DNA of 64,000 nt from Hansfordia pulvinata (Eukaryota; Ascomycota; Sordariomycetes; Xylariales), in assembly GCA_006538405.1 (NCBI GenBank), contig BJKQ01000016.1, positions 186,001 through 250,000 on the forward strand, read 5' to 3'. Position 1 is the first letter of the stretch. Each line of letters begins with the position of its first letter. The position numbers and the translations under genes are program-made. Shown here piece after piece: positions 1 through 10,981 of this stretch. The notes under the pieces were generated by a model. That model was not told the origin of the DNA, did no database searches, and saw nothing but the letters and a program-made list of their open reading frames with translations.

Positions 1-2236
1 GGTCGTGCTCTCATCCAATGCGCCATGGCATTGGCAGCACCGCGGCCGTCGTCTATGCCTCTGACAATATTCCTTGACAGCCAGCACACAGCACAGTATT
101 AGACTCAATCCGCCCATCCCAACCCCAGCCAGCAACGCCGCGTGATAGCATGGCAGGTTGGCTACGACACCCCGACTGTGCAGGCTGTATTCGACCGTCC
201 CAGCGATAGCCAGCCCTATCGTCGCCCCGTAGTTCATCACGCTCATGACCAGGCTCCCTGCGCAGTCCTGGTGCCGTCTGTCCATGATGCTGCTCAGTTT
301 CACCGTCGCCGACGGCAGCATCGTGTCCATGCCCCACCCCGCCAGCAGCATGCACACAAATGTCTGCGCCCAGTAGTTCTGGTCCACCGGGGCCGTCGAA
401 ATCAATATCAGCGCTGCTTTGAAAGCGCCCGTCGCGGTTGTCATGGCCGTCAGCGGCCCGCACTTGGCAAGAAAGTGCCCCGATACGGTGCTGGTGAAGA
501 TGCCGATGACAAGGACTGGGACAAAATATGCTGTGGCCTGTTCATCACCGGTCAGCGCGTGTCACGTCCAGTTACCGACTTGTCAACCAAGAGACCCATG
601 ACAAAACATACCAGAAGTGGCGGAGCGCCCCTTGCGTTCTCGATGATCTGCCACGAGTAGAACACCCATATCGCGAAGCACGCCCAGCCACAGGCTACTG
701 CCGCGAGGAGCAGCAGCGCGTCGACCGAGAGCGCCTGGAATGGGACAAGCGGCCGCGGTGCATAGTAGTTTTCAATCATGAAGAACAGGCTGACAAGCAG
801 GGTTCCTACGATGAGCGCCAGCCACAGATACGGCGTTTGCCAGCCCACGACTGCGGCCTGGATCCAGGCAAAGGCGAACAAGACAAGCCCCATCATCCCG
901 CAGATAGCCCCCGGTATGTCCAGCTCGGAGACGAAATCGTGCGTCGACACGAGATTCTTTTGCCTCGCCGACGGAGGGATCACATACACACCCGCGGATG
1001 CTGTGACGGCAAGGAAGAATGCGAAGAGCCAGTACGTGATCGGCCACCAGATCAGTGCGGGCAGGGCGCCCCCCAGGGCCCGAATAGTAAACCCAGCGTG
1101 CCGGCCGCCGTGAAGATGGTGTAGACGGTGTACCTCTGGCTGCTGGCGGCAAACGTCTGCCCCAGCAGGGCGAGCCCGGTTGGGAGGGTCAAGGCTGCGC
1201 CGGAACCTTGCATGGACCGGCAGACGATGAAGAGTGTCGGCCCGGAGAAATAGGAAGCGCCGGCGACGGCGGTCCAGACCCCGGACCACACGAGACCGAC
1301 GAGAAAGATCAGCCGCTGCCCGAAAACATCGCCCAGGCGCCCACCGATGACGATGAAGGTCGCCATGCTCAGCCCATAGGCTGCGATGAACCAGAGGAGG
1401 TACCCGGTCGTTGCTAGATTGAAGGTGCTGGCAATCGTCTGCAACAAGGCGAGCGTCTGCCCGATGGCGCCGACTGTACAACAGGTCAACACGTGTTACT
1501 CTCATGCGGGGAGGTTCCGTCCTGTCGGAATCGGGGATGTTGTCTACTCACGAGCGCAAACCTGGGCAGTGCATACGACGCCGACGAGGAACGCCTCGAA
1601 CCTCAATGTCATGCCGCTCGGCCTCGCTGGCCGGTCGCCTTTGAGGGTCTGGTCGGTCGACGTCTTTGGCGTAGAAAGACCCGGGTATCCCTTGGGGTCC
1701 GAGTTGTTATGCCGCGTCTCTGCGCTATACTCCGACTCGGACACCTCGGCAACTTGTGCTGGGGCTACAGGCGCCAGTGTCAAAGGGGCAGGCACCAAGT
1801 GTGGAGACGGGGAGTGCTGTATGGGCGGCGGCGACCGGCTCGACTGCGGTATGGGCGGCGGCCGGCTCGACTGCGGTATGGGGGGTGGCCGGGACGGTGG
1901 TTGCTGCATGGGTGGCGGCCGGCTCGACTCTCCGTCCTCCGGGCCGTTTGGCCTCTCCCTCCAGGCCCTCAAACAGCTCGGATCGTGCACATCGCGGCGG
2001 GCCTTCTGCCTGCGGAGAGTGTAGGCTCGAGGCACGGGGGGTAGGGATTTCAACCCGTCTTCGGGCCCCGTGGAGCGCCGGCTTCGAGCGATGGCGCTGT
2101 ACAGCGACCAAGTGTCGGAGCTGTTGTCGGAGAAGTGGGATACGGGCTCTGGATCGGCGGGTTCTCTGTTGATGTGCGGCCAGTCCTCGTCGGGGTGGTC
2201 TGTGGGTGCAACGAGCCTGCCGAGTCTGTCGAGCAT
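1..2236 (-). CDS. MFS drug:H+ antiporter (DHA2-like), 3' end cut by window edge, one frameshift
   Basis: Exons 2236-1552, 1473-612 and 537 to beyond position 1. Introns have donors GTGAGT and GTATGT and branches GTTGAC and GCTGAC. After a cytosolic N-terminal tail of about 220 residues, the first membrane helix spans the exon 1/2 junction. The MFS motif-A-like loop GGRLGDVFGQR follows, and further helices run to the window edge without a stop. Known of the family: plasma-membrane efflux of drugs or small metabolites. The tail is proline-rich and carries a repeated PPPIPQSSR unit. A one-base frameshift lies at the C6 run 1069-1074: restoring one base joins LLFGP directly to GGALPALIWW, so this may be a sequence error. 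I chose the ATG at 2236 because upstream codons look like leader sequence; another start is possible. Family confidence is good, substrate unknown. Confidence 0.82.
1823..1925. repeat. 27-nt-class tandem repeat coding for proline-rich tail
   Basis: Imperfect copies of a GGGCGGCGGCCGGCTCGACT-like unit. On the minus strand they encode the PPPIPQSSR-type repeats of the MFS transporter N-terminal tail. Confidence 0.7.
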
Positions 2237-4752
2237 TATGTGGGAGTCATTGTCCAGAAGGAATTGCGGAACAGCGTGTCCTTGAGCGGCACTCGTTCCC
2301 GGGCCATGACGACGATGCTGGAAGAGAAAGAGGGAGAGGGAGAGGAAGAAGAAAGAGTGAATGGGGGCGAGCCCCGCTGGGGGTAAGCTCTGGGAACGCC
2401 GTTCAAGGCTTATACATATGCAGGCTGCTGGTCGTGGGAGAGGCTGCATGTCGGCTCGCAAAGGCCCGACCCAGCTACGTAGCTCCCGCTTTACATGGAT
2501 GTTGGGTGCCAGGGGCGTTGGGTAGGCGGCGGGTTTATACAGAGACCTTCCGAGCCACTTGTTTAGACTTGCCCCAGACGAGCAGGCTCTATACGGGCTG
2601 GCTTTGGATACCATGCCGGCGCACCCCGGCACACTTGGCGACTGCAGGGCGGTCCCAGCTTGGTCGGCGCGTCTGTGCAGGAGTGAGCCAAGTCATATGT
2701 CAGAGTTGGTTGCGTGACGAACATCGGCAGGAAGGATTGCGACGGGCGCGAGCTGCGACACCCAGCGAGACTGCAAGAAGGAAAGCCAACTAACTACATC
2801 ACGGACAACAACATCACGCAGGAGGAGGGCAGGGACTCCAGGGCCCAGATGAGTGCGAGCCGGATCGTTGGAAAGCTACCAAGTGGCCCAACAAGAACAG
2901 CCCGGTATCCGATGCCCTCGGGATTTTAGACGTCTGATGGATGTTGCCTGCCATCATTGCCAAAGCCAACGCGGAGAATCGTCGGACGATTTCGACTTGT
3001 GCACAGCCCCGCCATGAGGCGAGTCGAGGAGACGGCTGCCGGCAGACTAGAGTTGGTGCACCTCATGAGGCTCTCTACCCGGCCGGTTCCGGTGCGCCGT
3101 GCGACTGGCGTCGAGCAACCGGGGGCCCCAGGCAGGTTGTTGCTGCGCGCCTCCGTAGAGACTCGGTCATGTAATGTGCTGTCTGCACTTGCTCGCAGGG
3201 ATTGGTTGAGTCTTGCAGCGTGGTCGGGGGGCGCTTCATCTATTCCGCTGGGGAGGGGGATAGAATCCGGTATGTTCGCCTTTGCAATCGAGCTGGCCAA
3301 TGCAGTCAGGGGGTGTCAGTGTCAAAGTGGAGGGAGCCAGAACGTGGCAAGGCTTGCTACCGCGGCTTCTACTTTACCAACCGAGCAACCCTTCTGTTCA
3401 GTCTCGTCGATGAGCCGCCGTGGCGTCCCAGCAACATATTGTGGCCGACGGCGAGGCAAGACACCGGTGGACATGTTTTGGTAGACGGTAGACGGACTGC
3501 GGTGGCCTCAGGGCACCGGGCTGCCGTCGGTCATGTCGGCAGCACAGCCTGCATGCTCACATACAGACAGTCAGGGGAGGACCCGGCAAGGGGGACGATG
3601 CTCCTGTATTTGGCCGCGGGCGACAGGCCGGAGGAACAACCGCGGGCTCGGATCGGCGTTTGGTCCGGCGTCCAAGCCGACGGTGCAGCCATCACCAGGT
3701 GCAGTTTGCTTACCTAACCTAAGGTATGCTTTCGGCGTTGCTTCGCAAGTGTCCGCGTTCTGTGTCGAGCTGCCTGCCTACCACATATACCTTTACATGC
3801 TCGTACATGCCTCAACCTTAGGCACCTACGTGAGTGTTCAGGGTGAAGAACTCTCCTATCGCCGACGGGGCTGCTGCGAGGGCCATATACGAGTACACAG
3901 GAGAATTCCAGGCGAGGCAATGTTGCCCGTTCAAGTGATAGGCAGGGGCGGGCATTCCGACTACCTGCCTGCCTGCCCTGTTTGATGGCGCCACGACTGC
4001 ATACCTCACTTTACCTACCTGCCGCATGCTCGTGGACAGTAAACATGAACCCGCAGGACCGACTATATCTGCAGGAGGCGGGCTGGCGAACGACCCGGTG
4101 CGGTGCGGTGCGGTGCGGTGCGGTGCGGTGCGGTGCGGTCTGTAAACAGCAGATCTCCCCATTTAAGCAGCACTGGAGCCCCGTCATGTTGGCCCCCCGT
4201 TGATTGGGATACTATCTTGTCTTGGCCCATCTTGGACACATCTGGATACCTGACCTCCCCGATCTGCCTGCCTTTTGCTCCCAGACTCGCCATGTTGGCT
4301 CGTATCTAGTCAGACCCAATCTTGCTTGTTAGTTAGGACATAGCACTGCAAAGTCCGATCATCTAGGCACGAGGGTTCGGCCGCCAGGAGAAGCGAAGCG
4401 GGGTTTACTGTCGGAGATATCGAGGAGAGGAGAATATACGACAGCAGACAGCCTCGCCTCGCCTCGCCTCTGACAAGATACGCGCCGGCCCCTCACGCGA
4501 GGCTTTCTTATTGCCGACGTCAGCTCAACAGCTCTGTTGCTCAAGGTCCCCTCTCGCCACTGGGTGTGGTTTTATATACCGACATCATCACGACTCGTTC
4601 ACCCCCTTCCTCTACAAAGCGGCCTGTTCAGCCCTAGCCTTGGGCGTCGACATCCACCTACTGGACAGGCTGACCAACTTCTCTTTCGTTTTCATCACCG
4701 CTTCCTGTTGCCCTTGCCCCCCCCCCCCCCGGGACGCCGGTACGATACCGAC
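2237..4752. other. Intergenic, divergent promoter region of two MFS genes
   Basis: No convincing gene. Open frames here have non-coding composition and no conserved motif. The stretch holds several TACCT/AGGTA clusters (around 3713 and 4011), a GCGGT pentamer repeat near 4097-4139, and a C-run at about 4719-4730 just before the next start codon. Confidence 0.6.
4097..4139. repeat. (GCGGT)n pentanucleotide microsatellite
   Basis: Eight or so direct copies of GCGGT are seen. They lie between two divergent MFS transporter genes. Confidence 0.95.
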
Positions 4753-6866
4753 ATGTCCACCGAGGCGGCCGGAGACACGGCAGCGGCGGCGGCGGCGGCG
4801 CCCAGCAGCTGGGCTGTCCCGGGGATCGTGGCGTCGATGAGGCGCCGGGCGTCGGGGCTCGCGGCGGCGGCGTCGGGGCTGGTCGACAAGCTGACGCCGG
4901 CGCGCGTCAGGTGGGATTCCGAGGCCAACCACGACCTCAGCTGGGGCACCGTCACCCTGTTCGGCTTTGTGAGTCTTTTCGCTTGTTCTTCTTACCACTC
5001 GTTGCCCTGCCCTGCCTGCCCTGGCACCTCTTACTTGATCACTTGGTTCCTTTCTTTTTGTTTCTTTATTTGTTTCTTTCTGTTTCTGACTGACGTCTAC
5101 TCCCAGGCGGCCTCGTTCAGCGTGGCCAACCTGTACTACACGCACCCGATCCTCAACGTGCTGGCGGCCGACTTTGGCGTGAGCCAGGAGCGGGCGTCGC
5201 TCATCCCGACGCTGCTGCAGGCGGGCTACGCCTGCGGGCTGCTGTTCCTGATCCCGCTGGGCGACCTGTGGCGGCGGCGGCCCCTGATTCTGGGTCTGGT
5301 GTTTGGCACGGCCGTGCTGGTGAGTTTTGTTCTTCTTCTCTAATCGAATGGGCATCAGCCAGCCCTCCCCTCTTTGCTCTCAGGGGAAGATAAACGCTGA
5401 CCACAACTCCACCAACCCGGCGCACACAGTGGCTCGGGTGCACCGTCGCGACCGACCTGGACACGTTCCTGGGCTTGTCGTTCGGGGTGGGCCTGCTGAC
5501 GGTGACGCCGCAGCTCCTGTTCCCGCTGACGGTGCAGTACGCGCCGGCGCGGCACAAGGCGACGATGATCTCGGTGGTGATGAGCGGGCTGGTGTTTGGG
5601 ATCGTGGTGGCGCGCGTCCTGTCGGGCGTGGTGGCGCAGTACGCCCGGTCGTGGCGGGTCGTCTTCTGGGTCTCGCTGGCCTTGCAGCTGCTCATTGGCG
5701 CCGTCCTGTTCCTCGTCATGCCCGACTACCCGGCCCTGCGGCGCCCGCCGGGGACGACGACGACGACGACGATGACGAAGGGACGAGAAAGACCAAGGGG
5801 CGGCGGCTTCTTCTGGGGGACTACGTGGCGACGCTGCGGCGCACCGCGGCCATGCCCTTCCGGCACCCGGTGCTGCTGCAGCAGTCGCTGGTGGTGTTCC
5901 TGACGATGGGCATGTTCACGTCGTTCTGGACGACGCTGACGTTCCAGCTGGCGGGCCCGCCCTTCGGCCTGTCCACGCTGGCCATCGGCCTGTTCGCCCT
6001 CGTCGGCCTGTGCCCCGTCCTGCTGGGGCCGGCCGTCGCGCGTCTCGTCACCTCGCGCCTCGAGCCCGCGGGGACCCTGCTGCTCGCGCACGGGGTCACC
6101 GTCGTGGCCGTCGTCGCGGGCACGCTCGCGGGCCCTTACTCCCTGGCGGGCCCCGTCCTGTGGGCCTTCTGGGGGACCTGGGGATGAACACGATCGTGGT
6201 GGCGGGGCGGCTGGCCATCTCGGAGGTGGTGGCGGCGGACGAGAGGAGGAAGCGGGGGGGCGGCGGCGGGAGGTCGTCGTCGCACAACGCCGTCAACGCG
6301 TTGTACATGGTGTGCATGTTCGCGGGCCAGCTGTTCGGGACCGCGGTCGGCAACGCGCTGTACGCCCGCGGCGGGTGGACGCGCGCCGGCGGGTTCAACG
6401 TCGCGCAGATGGTCGTGGGCACGCTGGTCGTCCTCGCGCGGGGGCCGCACGAGAAGGGCTGGGTCGGCTGGTCTGGGGGCTGGGAGGTCCGCCTGTCGCG
6501 CACGCGGGGGGAGGAGGTGCTGGGGATGGGCATGTCGAAGCGGCTGCTGCTGCTGCTGCTGCTGCTGCTTCTGGAGACGGCGAGAGTGGCTCGGATGGCG
6601 TCCCCGGAGGAGGCGACGAGGAGAAAGGGGTCGGAGGGGCTGCTGCCGTGGGCGGCGTCGACGAGGCAAACGCGGGGGCGACGCCGGGTGTGCGGGCGCC
6701 CGAGAGTGCAGCGGACGGCGACGCATCCCTATGCGCAAGTGCAAGCGCAAGCGCAAACGGAGACGGGGCACGGAAACGGGAGCAGGCCCGGCCGGGCGAC
6801 GGTGCGTCGAGCGCTGGAGAAGAGGCGAGGACGGGCCCGGCGGGGTTGGAAAAGGGAAAGATGTGA
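4753..6866 (+). CDS. MFS transporter (AraJ/YgaY-like DHA1 type), with frameshifts
   Basis: Exons 4753-4968, 5107-5319 and 5430-6866; both introns start GTGAGT. Helix 1 contains SVANLYYTHPILNVLAADFG, followed by GDLWRRRPLIL (motif A). The central loop is acidic (poly-D) and a late helix contains DLGMNTIVVAGRLAI. This resembles general-substrate MFS permeases with a bacterial YgaY-like architecture, expected in the plasma membrane. The frame breaks by one missing base at the G-run 5750-5753 and again at 6171-6175. A third shift of the same sign near the CTG repeat at about 6540 would give the acidic, Ser/Ala-rich tail ending at 6866. Without it the frame runs to 6942 in Arg-rich, unlikely sequence. 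With three bases restored the protein would be about 622 aa. Substrate unknown. Confidence 0.8.
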
Positions 6867-8255
6867 TTCTCCTCGACAGATGGATGACCAGAGGTTGCCA
6901 GATGGATACCTGGGCAGAAGGGGGGGATGTTACGCCAGTTGAGACTATAGAAATCGACGACACCAGTAGAAGAACATGACAAAAGTCAGATAGATAGTAC
7001 CCAGGCCAGGGCGAGCTGTTAGCAAACGGCCCATCTAGTTACTAGGTAGGTAGGAAATATACATGGACGTCTCTGGAAACCTTTCTAGCAAGGCACCCAG
7101 GCGTATAGTGGCCCAAGTGAGATCGAGCCCCTATCCCGTCGTCTTCACCGCCAAGAGCCAACCATCAACCATCTTCGTCTTGTGGCATGCTGAGGGCGCT
7201 TCGTTTGCCAAGCTGAACCGAACGCGGAGACGTCCCTCACAGCCTCGGATATGCCGGCTCCAGACTCCGCTGCCGCTCCGGAAAGTCCCCCTCCTGTCTC
7301 CGCCGTCTATGCGGTGTCTTGTCTCCCCGTCCCACGCGGGCCTATTCGCAGGGAAGCAAGAGGCACAGGGCCGCCTGCACCGGAATGCAGGACCAACCCT
7401 CGAAGAGACAAAGACAAAGAAGCCCTGCCTGGGTCGCGTCCGCCGTGGGGGCGCTCGGCTTCAATGCAGAGCCGCGCACAGAGGAGGGCCAGGCAAACTC
7501 TCGCCCGCCCGGCTTCTGGACAATGGACGGTTCCGCGCGGAGGGGGGATGCAGGCTAGGCTGTCTTGTTCCTTCTGCCCGTCCCGGCTCGCCCGTCTCCT
7601 CCGTCAGCGCACTCTTCCCGGCGTCGTGCAAACGGGGGGGACCTCGAGCACGCCGGGGAGCCCGGGGAAGCTGGCGCTCGGGGAGGGCAGGAAGGAAGAA
7701 AGGGCGCCGGCGCGTAGGCCGCCCAGTCAAGTCGACGGGAGCAGGCAGCCTGCGCTCGCCGTTCTCTATGACGCACCCCGGCTGCCCCGCGATCGAGTCC
7801 ATTGTGCGTTTTGAGAGCGCGGGCCTGCGGGTGCCGGAGGACCAGCAGTTGCGGTTTCGCCTGGGGCAGCGCCTGGCCCTCGGGGTTCTTTCTGCGTGTG
7901 GTGGTGGTGGTGGTGCGTCGTCGGGTATAAGAATCGCGAGAGAGTCCCGCCACTGACTGACTGGCTTTGGAAGCACCATCGCTCAGATACAAGACCTTGA
8001 ACAGCAACCCTTCTTCCTCAACTCAAACTTGAACTTCAGCTTTCATCACAGAACTCACCTTGAACTTTACGAAACGACCTTCGAGCTCGAACGAACCATT
8101 GCCATTTCGAAACCACAACCGCTCGCAAGTCTTCAAACAGACAGCTCGAAATCCAGCCTACTCCCCCTTTTGTTTCAGACAATCACAACCTCAACAGCCC
8201 CTTTCTACCTTGAAATCCCTCTTTACCAACAAACACACGCACACAGAGCCCCAAG
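6867..8255. other. Intergenic plus 5' leader of next gene
   Basis: Open frames at about 7063-7956 on the plus strand and 7461-7979 on the minus strand lack coding composition. A TAGGTAGGTAGG cluster sits near 7040. The last 300 nt are C/T/A-rich, as in a fungal 5' UTR. Confidence 0.6.
7926..7931 (+). promoter_or_regulatory. TATA-like box upstream of the 8256 gene
   Basis: TATAAG sits in a GC-rich setting about 325 nt before the start codon, followed by a pyrimidine-rich leader. Confidence 0.35.
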
Positions 8256-10981
8256 ATGAGCCTCATCGTAGCCCCGACCGGCCCGCGCTTCGGCGGCGTC
8301 CCGACCTACACGGAGGCCGACGCTCGGCGCATCCTGGCGCTGCCGCTGTGGGAGCGCGCCCTCGCCGTCCTGCAGACCCGCGGCGACGGCGACGTCGGCG
8401 TCGACGGCGAAGGCGGGGCAGCCCGCCTGCCGGACGACCTCCACGCCGCCTGGCACGAGGTCACCTTCCGCAGCCGCTGCTGGGCCCAGTTCCGCGCCGT
8501 CTGCCGCCTCGACGCCCTGCGCCCGCCCGTCAAGATGCCCCTCGCCTCCGCCTCCGCCTCTGCCGCCACCACCGCCGGAGACGACGACGACGCGGCGAGC
8601 GGCGGCGGCGGCTGCGGCGGCTTCTTCTTCACTTACCCGACCCCGGCGTCGGCCATGCTCCTCCTGGCCGCCGTGTCGGACGAGCTGGGCCGCCTGTGCT
8701 CCGCCTGGACGACCTCTACCACGACCTCCCCCTCCTCCTCAGCAAGCGGCAGCGGTGGTGGTGGTGCTGGTGGTGGGGGTGCGGCGGGCCTGCGCGACTC
8801 CTTCTTCCGCCTCGAGCGCCTCCTCGACGCGCTGCACCCGACCCGCCGCCGCCGCCACCATCACCACCGGCAGCAGCAGCAGGCAGACGCCGACGCCGAC
8901 GATGAGCTGCACTTCCTGACCCTGGCGCCGCGCCACCGCCGCGCCGCCGCCGAGCTGCTGCTGCGCGCGTGCGAGCGGCTCGACGACGCGTACGCGGACC
9001 ACCGGTTCGACATGAACGAGGACTACTATGACGACGACGAAGACGAAGACAACGTAGATGGAGGAAGAGAGGACGCAGGAGGGGCGAAGGTCAAGGCGAA
9101 AGAGGACGTCTGCCGGGCCATCGCGGCCTGCAGCGACCGGGCGCGGTACGTCCTGCAGTGCCTCATGTGGGAGGCGGCCGAGGAGGCGGCGGCGGCTGCT
9201 GGCGGGGCAGGGGCAGGGGGTGGCGCCGAGGGGGTGTGTGTCCCCGAAGGGCCGCTCTCCTGCGACGACGAAGACGAAGACGGCGCTGCTTCAACCGCCG
9301 CCCACGTCATGCGCCGCCCCGACGGCCGGGAGGTCGTGCGCCCCGAGTTCCTGGCCGTCGACACCGTGGCCCCGGAGCCCGAGACCGTCCGCGAGCTGCT
9401 GCGGCTGTGCGGCAGCGGGATGTCGGCCCGGGAGGTGCTCGAGCTCCCAGCGGCGGCGGCGGCGGCGGCGGCGGGGGCAGCAGAAGCCTCGTCCTGGAAG
9501 CCGATCAACGGGCGCCGGTACCGCCGCCGCGGGGCCGCCGCCGCCGCTGGGGGGCCGGGGACGACACCACCCCCGAGAGCACCGCCGGGTCGGCGGAGGT
9601 CGTCCTGGACAGCATCGAGACGGACGATGTCGCCGCCGGGGCGGCCGCGCCGCTGTTGAAGCGCAAGGCGCTACGGACCGTCGGGGACGTCGTCGCCTCC
9701 AAGCGGCTGCGGCTCCGGCTGCAGCGCGGCGCGGAGCGGGACGCGAGGGCCTCCTCGGCGGCGCAGCTGCCGACGCCCGCCCGCGACAGCACTGGTGATC
9801 ACGACGATGATGATGATGGATCGCTCGCCAGGTACGCCGCGGCCGCCTTGACTGCGGCCGCCGCCGCCGCTGCCCCGGACACATCATACCACCACCAGCA
9901 GACGCAGCCCAAGTCCAAGGGCGACTGCATCCAGCAGCCGGGCCGCGGGGTGCCGGCGAGGGGGACGTGCGCCAACTGCGCCAAGTGCAACCAGTCGCTG
10001 CGGCGGCGGCGGGACGCCGGGTTCGAGCCGTCGCGGGCGTGCTGGGTGGCGCGGGACCCCGAGGCCGAGGACACGTTCAAGTGCGGGCACTGCATCAACC
10101 TCAAGCAGAGCTGCACGTGGACGGCGTTCAACCCGGGCAGAGAGGCCGGCTACTACGCCGAGGGCGTGCTGCGGAGGGGCCGGGCCAAGGCCCTGCGGCG
10201 CAGGCACACCGCGCTCGTCAAGATGGCTGCTGCCGCCTCTTCTTCTTCGTCTGGGGGCAGCAGCAAGAATCATGGTGGTGATAAAGGGGCCCGCATGGCC
10301 GCCGAGTTCCAGGACATGCTGCGCGTCATGGCGCGGGACCACCCGGACGTCGACGTCGACGAGCTGCTGCTCGGCAGGGGGGCCGCCGGCAGCAGAGGTG
10401 GTGGCAAGGGGCTTCGCCGCGGAGGGGGAGGAGGGCGCGGCAACGAGGCAAACGTGCTCGCTGCTGCTGCTGCTGCTGCTGCTGCTTCCGCCGCCGCCGC
10501 CGCCGAGGCTGCTGATGTCGTTTCCGCCGACGATGAGGAGGCCGAGGACCACCGCGGCGGCGGCGACGCGGCCCCCAGCCCGGCCCTCGAGGTGGAGAGC
10601 CCCGCGCGGGACGAGGAGATGGCAGGCGTCGAGACGGGTGCCGAGGCGGCGCGGGACTGGGAGGTGTCCCCCGGCACCACCCGGGTTGAAGATGAAGAAG
10701 CTTCGCAGGAGGAGGAGGAGGAGGGGGAGGAAGACGACGACGCGATGCAGGTGGACAACCCTCACACTGACGAGATTGAGGAGGAGGAGGAGGAAGAGGC
10801 CGGAGGGGGAGGTCAGACGGAGGACGCAGCCGACGACGCGCAGGCCCAGGACAAGGCCGACGAGAAAATGCCAGACGAGAAAATGCCCGACGAGAAAATG
10901 CCCGACGAGACTGAGGGTCCCGAGGGAGACGAAGACCAGCCGGAGGAGCTGGAGGGCGCGGCCGGACACGGCGAGATGTAG
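8256..10981 (+). CDS. Unrecognised large protein with Cys cluster and acidic C-terminal tail, one frameshift
   Basis: The ATG at 8256 has a good context and follows a UTR-like leader. The N-terminal half is Ala/Asp-rich with short conserved-looking blocks (PLWERALAVLQ, FFRLERLLDALHP). One base is missing at the G-runs 9549-9554 or 9557-9560; restoring it gives about 908 aa. After the join there is a basic segment (LLKRKALR), then a Cys cluster of the form C-x2-C-x2-C ... C ... C-x2-C-x6-C (CANCAKC, FKCGHCINLKQSC). This may bind metal but does not match the classic Zn2Cys6 spacing. The C-terminal 250 residues are acidic (Glu/Asp runs) and end with DEKMP repeats. A basic Cys module plus an acidic tail suggests a chromatin or transcription role, but that is inference. 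I do not recognise the family. Confidence 0.7.
10858..10911 (+). repeat. 15-nt in-frame tandem repeat (DEKMP)
   Basis: Three near-identical 15-nt units plus a partial unit encode DEKMP repeats in the acidic tail of the 8256-10981 protein. Confidence 0.85.

Noticed and set aside
7063..7956. 297-codon plus-strand frame
   Set aside because: No motif, non-coding composition, overlaps other equally long frames; likely spacer and promoter DNA.
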